Shown here in pieces: positions 28,985 through 37,747 of a DNA stretch of 64,000 nucleotides. Each line of letters opens with the position of its first letter. Within the stretch, counting starts at the first letter, position 1. The position numbers and the translations under genes were made by a program. The DNA comes from an uncultured Erysipelotrichaceae bacterium (GTDB lineage Bacteria > Bacillota_I > Bacilli_A > RFN20 > CAG-826), in contig CACYCS010000004.1 of the NCBI GenBank assembly GCA_902773005.1, positions 31,536-95,535 on the forward strand, read 5' to 3'. The notes under the pieces were generated by a model. It ran no database searches and had not been told where the DNA came from. It saw only the letters and a program-made list of their open reading frames with translations.

Positions 28985-30411
28985 ACTTCGAAGCCATCAT
29001 CGGACTTGAGATCCACGTCGAGATGAAGACGAAGTCGAAGATGTTCTCGGCTTCTCCGAATTCCTTCTCCCGCGAACCCAATACTGAGATCACCGTCCTC
29101 GATATGGCTTATCCTGGCGCGATGCCGCGCCCGAATAAGCAGGCGGTCATCAACGCGATCCGCGTCGCGAACGCCTTGCACATGACCATCGACCAGGACG
29201 TCTATTTCGACCGCAAGAACTATTTCTATGCCGACCTTCCCAAGGGATTCCAGATCACCCAGCAATTCCGCCCGATCGGAAGCCACGGGTATCTCGATGT
29301 CCTCGATAAGGAAGGCAACACCAAGCGCATCAAGATCGAGCGCATCCACATGGAAGAGGACACCTGCAAGCAGCTCCATTTCGCGGACTATTCGCTACTA
29401 GACTATAACCGCGCTGGCGTCCCGCTCATCGAGATCGTTTCCGAACCCGATATCCGTTCTGGCACCGAGGCCATGCATTACGTCGAGGCGATCCGCAACA
29501 TCGTCGTCTATTCGCAAACGAGCGACGGCAAGATGGAAGAAGGATCCCTCCGCTGCGACGTCAATATCTCCCTCCGCCCTTATGGCTCCAATAAGTTCGG
29601 AACCAAGGTCGAGATTAAGAACATCAACTCGCTTAAGAACATCGAGCAGGCCCTCGACTATGAGATTCAGCGTCAAAGCGCCTGCATTCTCGCTGGCATT
29701 CCCATTCAGCAAGAGACTAGAAGGTTTGATGAGGCAAGCGGCAAGACGGTCCTCATGCGCGTCAAAACCGATGCGGTGGACTACAAATACTTCTGCGAGC
29801 CTAACATTGCCCCGATCCATCTTTCGGATGAATTCGTGAAGAATGCAATCGATACCTGCCCTGAGCTTTATGACGCCAAAAAGGAACGCTACCTCAAAGC
29901 AGGCCTATCCGACAAAGATGCCGAGATCATTCTCAGCAACATCGACATGGCTGCTTATTTCGAGAAAGCCATCGAAGGCGCCAAAAGCGTCAAGACGGTC
30001 GCGAACTTCCTGATCGTTGAGGTGAATGGCTATCTCAATAAGTCTGGCTGCCCGATTACCGAATTCCCGCTTCAGGCCAAGGATCTGACCGAGATCAGCA
30101 ACATGCAGGAAGATGGCTTCACCCACAAGCAGTGCACTGACATCTTCAACTATTGCCTCGAAAACGAAGGCACGTCCCCCGCGGATGCGAAAGCAGCCCT
30201 CAAAATCGAGAAGCAGATTTCCGATGATGGAGCCGTGCTTGAATTCGTCACCGCAGTTCTTGACGCCAACCCGCAGTCCATCGAAGACTTCAAGGCTGGC
30301 AAAGACAGGGCGATCGGCTTCTTGATCGGCCAAGTCATGAAGATGGCCAAGGGCAAGGTCAATCCCGCCGCCGTCGCGAAGGTCATGAACATCGAAATCA
30401 GGAAGAGGTAA
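28981..30411 (+). CDS. gatB: Glutamyl/aspartyl-tRNA amidotransferase subunit B
   Basis: 476 aa. It holds the kinase-like site that phosphorylates the aminoacyl group and binds the tRNA. Signature stretches are IGLEIHVEM, LDMAYPGAMPRPNKQAV, the DLPKGFQITQQF loop, LDYNRAGVPLIEIVSEPDI and EGSLRCDVNISLRP. The C-terminal YqeY-like tail domain is complete. Last of the gatCAB genes. The DUF1836 gene follows after 6 nt, so it is probably on the same transcript. Confidence 0.95.
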   Translation: MNFEAIIGLEIHVEMKTKSKMFSASPNSFSREPNTEITVLDMAYPGAMPRPNKQAVINAIRVANALHMTIDQDVYFDRKNYFYADLPKGFQITQQFRPIGSHGYLDVLDKEGNTKRIKIERIHMEEDTCKQLHFADYSLLDYNRAGVPLIEIVSEPDIRSGTEAMHYVEAIRNIVVYSQTSDGKMEEGSLRCDVNISLRPYGSNKFGTKVEIKNINSLKNIEQALDYEIQRQSACILAGIPIQQETRRFDEASGKTVLMRVKTDAVDYKYFCEPNIAPIHLSDEFVKNAIDTCPELYDAKKERYLKAGLSDKDAEIILSNIDMAAYFEKAIEGAKSVKTVANFLIVEVNGYLNKSGCPITEFPLQAKDLTEISNMQEDGFTHKQCTDIFNYCLENEGTSPADAKAALKIEKQISDDGAVLEFVTAVLDANPQSIEDFKAGKDRAIGFLIGQVMKMAKGKVNPAAVAKVMNIEIRKR

Positions 30412-30417
30412 TCTCCG

Positions 30418-31260
30418 ATGGCCGATGAAGTGAAGCAAATACAAAAGTACCTGAACGATCTCGTCGACTTTTCGTTGCCCCAATACAAAGAGCTTCCTTC
30501 GGTTGAACTCTACATGGAGCAGATCCTGAAATACATCAACGGGATCCTCGCTACCCTCTCGCCCCAGCAGGAAAAGCAGCTCACATCCTTCATGGTCAAT
30601 AACTACGTGAAGGCCAAGATGATCGCTGAGCCCGTGAAGAAAAAATACAATCAGGAACAGATTGGATACCTTATCGCCATCTGCCTCATGAAATCCACGA
30701 TCGCGATGTCCGACATGTCCTTGCTCATCGAGCTAGACAAAGGCATCTCGAGGGATAAGAAAAGGATCTATGAGTTCTGGTGCAAGATGGAGACATCCGT
30801 CTTGTCCAACTCCGCGAAGAGGGCCAAAGTCAAAATCGATGACATCGAATCGCGATACGAGAAGGAAATCGCCGAGAAGAACCCTAACGCAGAGGATAAC
30901 GTTACCGATGCGCTAGGACTGCTCGCCCTTCGCCTTTCGATCCAAGCCACTGCCGACAAGCTCCTATCTGACTACATCCTGCAGATGATTCGCCGCAGGG
31001 TCCATCCGGATGAGAAGGACGTCAATAGCGTCATCTCCTCGAAAACCGCCAAGCACGAAGAACAGCTCGGCGAGAAGGAAGCAGCCATCATCAGCGATAC
31101 CATCGGCAAGAGACGGAAAACGGAGCAAAAAGCCGAAAAGCAAGAGGCGAAAGCCAAAAAAGAAGCGACCCCTGTCGCGAATTCCAAGAATTCTAAGGGT
31201 GCTCAGCCCAAGGATAATAAAACCGGCAAGCCCACCGCAAAGGGCAAAACAAAGAAGTAA
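30418..31260 (+). CDS. DUF1836 family putative regulator
   Basis: 280 aa. Residues about 20-130 match the DUF1836 pattern of Bacillota: LPSVELYMEQILKYINGIL, then FMVNNYVKAKMIAEPVKKKYNQEQIGYLIAI, a MerR-like winged-helix arrangement expected to bind DNA. The middle is helical and the last 60 residues are a Lys/Ala-rich, probably disordered tail (QKAEKQEAKAKKEA), which could contact nucleic acid. It lies between gatB (6 nt) and galE (10 nt). No target is known. Confidence 0.75.
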   Translation: MADEVKQIQKYLNDLVDFSLPQYKELPSVELYMEQILKYINGILATLSPQQEKQLTSFMVNNYVKAKMIAEPVKKKYNQEQIGYLIAICLMKSTIAMSDMSLLIELDKGISRDKKRIYEFWCKMETSVLSNSAKRAKVKIDDIESRYEKEIAEKNPNAEDNVTDALGLLALRLSIQATADKLLSDYILQMIRRRVHPDEKDVNSVISSKTAKHEEQLGEKEAAIISDTIGKRRKTEQKAEKQEAKAKKEATPVANSKNSKGAQPKDNKTGKPTAKGKTKK

Positions 31261-31270
31261 GGAGAAAATC

Positions 31271-32281
31271 ATGCGCGTTCTAGTGACTGGTGGAACCGGG
31301 TTCATCGGCTCCGAAACTGTGATCAAATTGATCGAAAACAAATACGAGGTCGTCATCGTCGACAACCTCTCCAATTCCAAGGAGGCCGTCCTCGATCGCA
31401 TCGAGACCATCACTGGCGTCCGTCCGACGTTCTACAAAGTCGATTGCTGCGATTATGAAGCGTTCCGCGGCGTGTTCGAAAAAGAGAAATTCGAGGCCGT
31501 CATCCATTTCGCGGGTCTTAAGGCCGTCGGCGAATCCGTCGTGAAGCCGATCGAATACTATGCGAACAACCTCGGCAGCACCTCGAATCTATTGCTCCTT
31601 ATGAAGGAGTTCGGCGTGAAGAGCATCGTCTTCTCGTCCTCCGCGACCGTCTATGGCATCCCGAAGAGAGTTCCGCTATTCGAAGATGACCCCGTTCTCT
31701 CCGCGACCAACCCCTATGGCGAGACCAAGGTCATGATCGAGCGCATCCTAGAAGATGCTTGTGCCGCTGATAAGAACCTGAACGCCGCGCTTCTTCGTTA
31801 CTTCAACCCGATCGGCGCGCATCCTTCTGGTCTTCTCGGTGAAGATCCTAATGGCATCCCCAACAACCTCATGCCGTATATCACTCAGGTCGCCATTGGT
31901 AAGCGCGATCATCTCCGCATCTGGGGCAATACCTATCCCACCCCTGATGGAACTGGCGTCCGCGATTACATTCACGTCGTCGATTTGGCGGAAGGCCATG
32001 TCGCGACCCTCAAGAAGCTTGTGACCAATCCTGGCCTAGTCGTATATAACCTCGGCACCGGCAAAGGAACCTCGGTTCTTGAAATGGTTAACGCCTTTGA
32101 AAAAGCGACTGGTGTGAAGATTCCTTACACCATCGAAGAACCGCGTCCAGGCGACGTTGCGGCGAATTACGCGAACTGCGATAAGGCCGCGAAGGAACTT
32201 GGCTGGAAAGCAAAATACGATATCTTTGATGCTTGCAGAGATGCCTATAACTTCCAGCAGAAGAATCCAAACGGAATTTAA
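31271..32281 (+). CDS. galE: UDP-glucose 4-epimerase
   Basis: 336 aa extended SDR. The NAD-binding motif GGTGFIGS starts at residue 7; the catalytic pair is in SSSATVYG (Ser) and NPYGETK (Tyr-x3-Lys); RYFNPIGAHPSGLLGEDPNGIPNNLMPYI is the UDP-hexose-binding region of GalE. It interconverts UDP-glucose and UDP-galactose, feeding the glycosyltransferases at 8-12 kb. The start is ATG 31271 with AAGGAG upstream; the longer ORF from 31010 is an overlap artefact. Confidence 0.94.
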   Translation: MRVLVTGGTGFIGSETVIKLIENKYEVVIVDNLSNSKEAVLDRIETITGVRPTFYKVDCCDYEAFRGVFEKEKFEAVIHFAGLKAVGESVVKPIEYYANNLGSTSNLLLLMKEFGVKSIVFSSSATVYGIPKRVPLFEDDPVLSATNPYGETKVMIERILEDACAADKNLNAALLRYFNPIGAHPSGLLGEDPNGIPNNLMPYITQVAIGKRDHLRIWGNTYPTPDGTGVRDYIHVVDLAEGHVATLKKLVTNPGLVVYNLGTGKGTSVLEMVNAFEKATGVKIPYTIEEPRPGDVAANYANCDKAAKELGWKAKYDIFDACRDAYNFQQKNPNGI

Positions 32282-32292
32282 TTGAAGATATA

Positions 32293-32332
32293 ACTAAAGT
32301 GCGAGGCATGAGTTGATTGCCCCGCGTTTTAG
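32293..32332 (+). terminator. Probable terminator after galE
   Basis: ACTAAAGTGCGAGGCA (32293-32308) pairs with TGCCCCGCGTTTTAGT with three mismatches or wobbles; the T run lies inside the 3' arm. Confidence 0.6.
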
Positions 32333-32446
32333 TTTGGTCAGCCCGAATAACGATATGCCCTTCAAAGCCGTCCAATACGATCGTTGAACAGTGGCTGTCT
32401 AGGTGTTATATTTGGCCTGAAGGATCGCATATGGGAGGCATTTTGT

Positions 32447-32725
32447 ATGAAAAATAGAATAATTGCGTCATCCGTTATTGGCTTCTTGTCTTTGGGCCTC
32501 ATGCTTGCATCCGCCGGTCTTTTATGGCTTGCTCTAGGACTGCTTCTTGGGGAGCCATCCGATCCTAATCAAGTAAGCTCAATAACCGCACAGGCGCTGT
32601 GGAAATATGTGATTCCACCTGCTACTGGCATAATTGTCTTTGGAGTGATGCTTGCTATTTGCATTGTCAAACTCGTCAGGCTGATCCGAGAAGCCAAAAA
32701 ATCGAAAGTCATTGCAAACGCGTAA
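32447..32725 (+). CDS. Small two-helix membrane protein
   Basis: 92 aa with two hydrophobic segments (about 7-32 and 52-75) and a basic C-terminus (RLIREAKKSKVIANA). ATG 32447 has a GGAGG 13 nt upstream; the ORF upstream of it is not supported. No family recognised and no clear operon partner. Confidence 0.55.
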   Translation: MKNRIIASSVIGFLSLGLMLASAGLLWLALGLLLGEPSDPNQVSSITAQALWKYVIPPATGIIVFGVMLAICIVKLVRLIREAKKSKVIANA

Positions 32726-32822
32726 AGGCGAATAGAGGCGAGGCTACCATGCTTCGTCTTTTTCGTCACATAACAAAAATGGTAATCAACCATGGGACTT
32801 TGTAATATCATTAAGCCAACGT

Positions 32823-32837
32823 GATTCATTATGAATC
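32823..32837. promoter_or_regulatory. Palindrome upstream of an unknown membrane protein gene
   Basis: GATTCAT-T-ATGAATC is a perfect 7 bp inverted repeat ending 14 nt before ATG 32852. It is a possible operator, or part of the promoter. Confidence 0.35.
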
Positions 32838-32851
32838 GGAATTAGTCTTCG

Positions 32852-34078
32852 ATGATCTACGCTTGCTTTCACGAGAAAACCTCACCTGATACCGCTCTAT
32901 GTTTTGGTGGTGAGTTTTCTGAAGCTTCGCTCCTTGGCAATAGCTGTGTTCCGTCCGAGCGTGTGCTTTCTATTCTGAGGCTCGAAAACATTGGCCTCTA
33001 TGATGGTTCTTTTGCGGTCAACGATGTTGAATTGCTAGGAGAAGAGAAACCGTCGATTAAGATCATCGACACCTCGTTGCCACTAAGAAGAGATGTTGAG
33101 ACAGGCGATTACGCTCTGAATGCAGCCCTAGATAAATTCGCGAGCGAGAACGGCATCCGCCATGCTGTCGCATATCGTTTTAGAACGATCATACAGATGG
33201 TTTACGCGGACCTTCAAACCAAACCCTTATATCTGCTTCTTGATCTAGGGGGCTCCCGTCCTGAAGAACAACTTTTGGTAACCGAATTCATAGCAAAGGT
33301 TTTCTTGCTCGGCCGAATTTTGATACACGCCCCTTCTATTTCGATGAATTACCACGCCGATTTAGTGCCGCTTTCGCGCATCGTCGCCGATGTCTTTGTT
33401 CCCAAGCAACCCGCCTTGGACATGGAACATCTTGCCTTTGGCGCATCTAGCAACGAAATCGCTGGTATCAAGCCTTCCGTAGCGGGTGAGATTGCTCAAA
33501 AAGAAGTCCCGAATGAAACGAATCCAGCCAAGGATCCCTTGGCCGCTCAACCGCAGCGAGAGTACAAGGTAGAAAGCAATCCGTCCATCTTTGAAAATGA
33601 GGAGAAACCCGCAAAACGAGGATTCTTTGGGAAAATTGCAGCGTTTTTCAAGAGAATTCCAGCCCCTACGATGGACTTGATTCTCAACATACTGTTCGCG
33701 GTTTTGTTCACGGGTCTTGCTATTGCGGTCTGCCCGATTAACTTCGCCTTCTCTTCCGAGGGTTCCAGCACGATGCTTGTCGTATGCATTATCGTTTGCT
33801 TCGTGTTCCTGATTATGGCTCAGATTCCTATTGCTTCGATCTATCAGGCCGACAAGGAACAAATGAACCCATTCAAAGCGAAACCCTTCATGATTGTGGG
33901 CGTCATATTCTCGTTAATAGGTATCCTTGCTGGAGTACTTATGATGGTTATCGGCAAGTCCAAGGGTTGGGATTCCTCCAAAGCGCTCCCGTTCTATATC
34001 GCTTACTTCCTTTATCCGGTCTTCCTTACCGCTTACACTGCAGTTACCGTCTATCGAAAAACCCACCCGAAGAAGTAA
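32852..34078 (+). CDS. Membrane protein with large soluble N-terminal domain, unknown
   Basis: 408 aa. Residues 1-205 are soluble and look enzymatic or regulatory (FGGEFSEASLLGN, LYLLLDLGGSRPEEQLLVTEF), but I recognise no family. A polar linker rich in Glu, Pro and Lys follows (about 205-265), then four hydrophobic segments (about 277-300, 308-330, 347-370 and 383-402). It was probably transferred or evolves fast, since only its topology is readable. A perfect hairpin terminator follows 13 nt after the stop. Confidence 0.65.
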   Translation: MIYACFHEKTSPDTALCFGGEFSEASLLGNSCVPSERVLSILRLENIGLYDGSFAVNDVELLGEEKPSIKIIDTSLPLRRDVETGDYALNAALDKFASENGIRHAVAYRFRTIIQMVYADLQTKPLYLLLDLGGSRPEEQLLVTEFIAKVFLLGRILIHAPSISMNYHADLVPLSRIVADVFVPKQPALDMEHLAFGASSNEIAGIKPSVAGEIAQKEVPNETNPAKDPLAAQPQREYKVESNPSIFENEEKPAKRGFFGKIAAFFKRIPAPTMDLILNILFAVLFTGLAIAVCPINFAFSSEGSSTMLVVCIIVCFVFLIMAQIPIASIYQADKEQMNPFKAKPFMIVGVIFSLIGILAGVLMMVIGKSKGWDSSKALPFYIAYFLYPVFLTAYTAVTVYRKTHPKK

Positions 34079-34090
34079 CAAAAATCTATA

Positions 34091-34133
34091 AATTGGCATG
34101 CGTAAGTTATAGGATAGTCGCATGCCAATTTTT
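34091..34133 (+). terminator. Terminator hairpin overlapping the next start region
   Basis: AATTGGCATGCG (34091-34102) and CGCATGCCAATT (34119-34130) form a perfect 12 bp stem with a 16 nt loop and a trailing TTT. The 3' arm contains an in-frame ATG (34122) of the next ORF. Confidence 0.75.
34110..34124 (+). promoter_or_regulatory. Possible -10 box inside the terminator loop
   Basis: TAGGAT (34110-34115) lies 6 nt before ATG 34122. An alternative, TATCCT (34136-34141), lies 10 nt before ATG 34152. Either would give a leaderless transcript; the sequence does not decide between them. Confidence 0.35.
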
Positions 34134-34652
34134 GGTATCCTACTTCACATAATGGAAGTCGCGAAGACTCCGATCATCGTCACCATTGCAACCATTGCTG
34201 GTTCTGCCCTCGTTTTCGTTTTGGCCCGCGTCGCTCAGCGCATCTATCGAAGCGAGGATTTTGTCCTGTATGCCAGAAAGATGGTCCTGCTAGAGAAGGA
34301 TGTTCTCAAGCTTCAAATCTTCTTCGATAACGATACGAAAAAGGAAAAGGAATTCCGTGCGCTTTGCCTATATGGAGTAAGCGGCAAATCCTTCACCAAG
34401 ATCACCGAGGTCAAAGACCTTCCAATCGCCTCCGACCATTCTTCGGCTTTCATCGAGTCCCGCCACGGATCATACGATTTCAAAGTTCCTCCATATACGA
34501 AATTTCAGGCAGTCGTGGATCTTCGATTGCCCGAGGAGATGAACTACGATTCCTATAAGCTTGGATGCGTGTCCGAAAAAGGGACGCTTCTTCTAGCGGA
34601 TTTCGATATTCGAAGCGATGCCAATCAAGAGATCGTCTTCAAGCGTTCCTAG
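34122..34652 (+). CDS. Single-pass membrane protein, unknown
   Basis: 176 aa from ATG 34122, or 166 aa from ATG 34152. A strongly hydrophobic N-terminal helix (about 16-38) anchors a soluble domain of about 130 residues with alternating beta-like stretches; no family recognised. No Shine-Dalgarno precedes either start. The stop overlaps the convergent phosphatase gene by 4 bp. Confidence 0.6.
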   Translation: MPIFGILLHIMEVAKTPIIVTIATIAGSALVFVLARVAQRIYRSEDFVLYARKMVLLEKDVLKLQIFFDNDTKKEKEFRALCLYGVSGKSFTKITEVKDLPIASDHSSAFIESRHGSYDFKVPPYTKFQAVVDLRLPEEMNYDSYKLGCVSEKGTLLLADFDIRSDANQEIVFKRS

Positions 34653-35380
34653 TCTTCTTTTCGTTCGTCACTGCCATCACCATAAGTTTCGCGGAATCTT
34701 GCCGCGAAGGATGGCTTTTCGCCATTCATAGTCAAATGGCTGACATCCCCAAAGGTGGAAATCCTCCAGCTTGCGATGCCTTTCTCACGCTCCTCGGTTG
34801 AGAGAATGGTTACTCCAGTAGGCTGACAAACGAACCCGTGCCATAGCACCATGGGACTGCAATTGATGAGGTGCGAAAGCAGTACGCACATGACGCCAAA
34901 ATGGCAAAAGAGGACAAGCGTGTCTCTATTTTCGCGGACTACCGCATAATTCCGCCCATTTCTTTGGTACCCATTTTCAAGCAGCAATTGATCAAGTCCG
35001 TTGATCCTCTCATCGTATAGCGGCTTCAGGTCCGGGCTGTTCCTGAAGATGTCGTTCTCCATCCAGGTATCGATGGAATAGAATCGCGGATCTTTCGTCC
35101 ATTCGCTCGGTAGCCAATCCCATGTCACATCCGATTGATCCTCGTGTATCGCGGTGGAATCAAATTCCCTAAGCCAAGCGAGGGTAGTGGGGGTTAGGCT
35201 TGTTTTGGATAAGCCGATTTTCGCTGTAAGGGCTGCGCGCCCCAAAGGAGAGGCGTAAGCGCGGTCGATCTTCTCGCCTTTTAGACGTTCGGCAAGAAGA
35301 GTTGCTTCCTTGATCCCTCTCTCTGTCAGGGAATCGTGTTCGTAATCTGGGTCGCCATGGCGAATGATGATCAGTCTCAT
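34649..35380 (-). CDS. Histidine phosphatase superfamily protein
   Basis: 243 aa. It begins with the catalytic RHG motif (IIIRHGDPDYEHDSLTERG, His 8), followed by AYASPLGRAALTA with the second conserved Arg and, late, VLFCHFGVMCVLL with the second catalytic His. It belongs to the phosphoglycerate-mutase-like phosphatases rather than to GpmA, which is encoded separately at 39.2 kb. The substrate is unknown. It diverges from ugd; their two -10 boxes are about 45 bp apart. Confidence 0.85.
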   Translation of the reverse strand: MRLIIIRHGDPDYEHDSLTERGIKEATLLAERLKGEKIDRAYASPLGRAALTAKIGLSKTSLTPTTLAWLREFDSTAIHEDQSDVTWDWLPSEWTKDPRFYSIDTWMENDIFRNSPDLKPLYDERINGLDQLLLENGYQRNGRNYAVVRENRDTLVLFCHFGVMCVLLSHLINCSPMVLWHGFVCQPTGVTILSTEEREKGIASWRISTFGDVSHLTMNGEKPSFAARFRETYGDGSDERKED

Positions 35381-35393
35381 GACCCCTATTATA
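35378..35393 (-). promoter_or_regulatory. Leaderless promoter of the histidine phosphatase gene
   Basis: Minus-strand TATAAT (35393 down to 35388), 7 nt before the ATG at 35380. Confidence 0.65.
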
Positions 35394-35436
35394 CTCGGGT
35401 GAGCGACTTGCTATGGAATAGCACTTCGAATTTGAG

Positions 35437-35452
35437 TACGATATCTCTAATG
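35437..35452 (+). promoter_or_regulatory. Candidate leaderless promoter of ugd
   Basis: TACGAT (35437-35442) ends 7 nt before ATG 35450, with no Shine-Dalgarno. It fits that start better than the ORF's distal ATG at 35336. Confidence 0.45.
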
Positions 35453-36574
35453 AAAATCGCGATCGCCGGATGCGGATATGTGGGGCTGTCCATCGGGACG
35501 CTTCTTTGCGCTCGCCACGATATTTCGTTTGTCGATATCAGCCAGTCCAGAATCGAGCAGCTTAAGTCATTTGTTTCGCCGATCCGCGATCCGGAGATAG
35601 AGCGCGTCTTTGCGGATCGCCCCCATTTCCTCGCCACCACGGATCCATCAATTGGATATTCGGCCGCTCGGTTGATCTTCATCTGCGTTCCAACCGATTA
35701 TTCCGAGGAAGCGGGCAAATTCGATACTTCGAAAATCGAAAGCGCGTTAGAGGCGATCGACCGCGTCAATCAAGACGCCGTCATCTGCATCAAATCCACG
35801 GTACCCATTGGATACACGAGGACTTTGGCGACCAAATATCCTGGGCATACCGTTTTGTTCAGTCCAGAGTTCCTTCGCGAAGGCAAGGCGCTTGAAGATA
35901 ACCGCAACCCCTCTAGAATCGTCGTTGGACATGGAAAGGCGGAAGAAACCGCTAAGAAGGTTGCGGACCTATTGAAGGAAAACGCATGCACGTCCCCCAC
36001 GGTTTTGATATGCGATTACGAAGAGGCGGAATCGATCAAGCTCTTTAGCAACACCTACCTTGCGATGAGAATCGCTTTCTTCAATGAACTTGATACCTAT
36101 GCCAAAACCAAAGGCTTTGACGCCAATACAATCATCAAAGGCGTGAGCCTAGACCCGCGAATTGGCGATTTCTATAACCATCCATCCTTTGGCTATGGAG
36201 GATATTGTTTGCCAAAAGACACCAAGCAGCTCTTATCCAGCTATGGGGATATTCCAGCAGATTTAATTAGCGCCACCATCGAAAGCAACAAAGACAGGAA
36301 GCGGTTTATCCTTAGGAAAGCCAAAGAGCTTGCCAAGGGTAAGAAAGTCGCGATAGACCGCCTTATCTCCAAACCCGGAAGCGACAACTACCGCCAATCC
36401 CCTGCGGTTGAGATATTGGAGGCACTTGTGGAACAAGATTACGACGTTTACCTGTATGAGCCCTTGGTCAATGAAGCTTTATTTCATGGCGCGAAAGTCA
36501 TTAAGGACTATGAGGAGTTCAAGGAACTTGATGCGTTGAAGCTCAGGCCACTGCTCAACGAAATCGGTTGGTAA
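35450..36574 (+). CDS. ugd: UDP-glucose 6-dehydrogenase
   Basis: 374 aa, slightly shorter than usual. It oxidises UDP-glucose to UDP-glucuronate with 2 NAD+. Visible are the NAD-binding GCGYVGLSIG at the start, CVPTDYSEEAGKFDTS, SPEFLREGKALEDNRNPSR and the catalytic cysteine C253 in GGYCLPKDTKQL, then the UDP-binding C-terminal domain. Together with galE it would provide uronic acid for the surface polysaccharide made by the 6-12 kb cluster. Confidence 0.93.
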   Translation: MKIAIAGCGYVGLSIGTLLCARHDISFVDISQSRIEQLKSFVSPIRDPEIERVFADRPHFLATTDPSIGYSAARLIFICVPTDYSEEAGKFDTSKIESALEAIDRVNQDAVICIKSTVPIGYTRTLATKYPGHTVLFSPEFLREGKALEDNRNPSRIVVGHGKAEETAKKVADLLKENACTSPTVLICDYEEAESIKLFSNTYLAMRIAFFNELDTYAKTKGFDANTIIKGVSLDPRIGDFYNHPSFGYGGYCLPKDTKQLLSSYGDIPADLISATIESNKDRKRFILRKAKELAKGKKVAIDRLISKPGSDNYRQSPAVEILEALVEQDYDVYLYEPLVNEALFHGAKVIKDYEEFKELDALKLRPLLNEIGW

Positions 36575-36650
36575 GCGTTTTCCTTATCGTTTCGTTATGC
36601 GCATGCGTGCGCAATACGGCATAATTTAGGTTGTAGGAGGAATTAAACCT

Positions 36651-37595
36651 ATGGTGAATCTTAGAAAAGTAGCGGTCATCGGCTGCGGCAACGTCGGAGC
36701 CTCGATCGCATTCCACATCGTGGAGAGGTCCATGTTCTCGGAAATGGTCCTCATCGACATCAACAAAGAAAAGACGGAAGGCGAGGCAATGGACCTTAGC
36801 CATGGCCTTCCTTATGTTGCCCCGATGGAGATCTATGCCGGCGATTACAAAGACATCGCCGATGCCGCGATCATCATCATTACTAGCGGCGCCGCGCAGA
36901 AGCCCGGTGAGACCCGCATCGACTTGGTCAAGAAGAACAGCGCCATCATGGCTTCGATCATTGACCAGATCGCGGCGGTTAAGCCCGAAGGCATTCTGCT
37001 TATCGTCTCTAACCCCGTCGACGTTTTGACTCACGTTGCCTTGAAACGCAGTGGCCTGCCGAAGAACAGGGTCTTCGGAAGCGGAACCGTTTTGGATACC
37101 GCCCGCTTGAAATACCTTCTCGCCTCGCGCCTCCATGTCGATAGTCGCAATGTCCATACCGTCATTATCGGCGAGCATGGCGATACCGAATTCCCCGTCA
37201 ATAGCATCGCCAATGTCTCAGGCATTCCTCTATACGACTTCTTCGCCCTTGAGAATCAAGATGGCTACGAAGCGATGCTTGCTGAGATTCAGGAAGACGT
37301 CAGGACCTCAGCCTACGAGATCATCAAGAAGAAAGGCGCGACCTACTATGGCATCGCCATGGCGGTCGGCAAGATCTGCCGTTCCATCGTTAGCGACGAG
37401 AAGTCAATGCTCCCCGTCTCCGTGGAACTCGAAGGCGAATATGGTCTCTCCGGACTCTCCATCTCCGTGCCTTGCATCGTCGGCAAAAACGGCGTTGAGC
37501 AGGTTCTTGAGATGCCGCTTAACGTTCAGGAGAGGCGCGAATTGAAGAAGTCCGCCGACTCTTTGAAGAAAGTCATCGCTTCCATCGATCAGTAA
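36651..37595 (+). CDS. ldh: L-lactate dehydrogenase
   Basis: 314 aa. It reduces pyruvate to L-lactate, regenerating NAD+ in fermentation. GCGNVGAS binds the dinucleotide, catalytic H176 lies in GEHGDTEFP, and SGTVLDTARLKYLLA carries the substrate arginine. LDH is preferred over malate dehydrogenase because of the overall length and the AAQKPGETRIDLVKKN substrate loop. A strong GGAGG lies in its leader, and CATAAT (36620-36625) is a likely -10 box. Confidence 0.92.
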   Translation: MVNLRKVAVIGCGNVGASIAFHIVERSMFSEMVLIDINKEKTEGEAMDLSHGLPYVAPMEIYAGDYKDIADAAIIIITSGAAQKPGETRIDLVKKNSAIMASIIDQIAAVKPEGILLIVSNPVDVLTHVALKRSGLPKNRVFGSGTVLDTARLKYLLASRLHVDSRNVHTVIIGEHGDTEFPVNSIANVSGIPLYDFFALENQDGYEAMLAEIQEDVRTSAYEIIKKKGATYYGIAMAVGKICRSIVSDEKSMLPVSVELEGEYGLSGLSISVPCIVGKNGVEQVLEMPLNVQERRELKKSADSLKKVIASIDQ

Positions 37596-37747
37596 AAAAA
37601 TCCGGGGTTGGAAATTCACTCCGCCGAATTGCGTTTATAATGTAGGCGTTCCCCATCCCTGACATGTCGATCATCGACCTCCCCTTTTGATGTCATCGCA
37701 TTGAAATATGCGAAGCCAAATAAGCTCATCAACAAGAGGAGGTTTTC

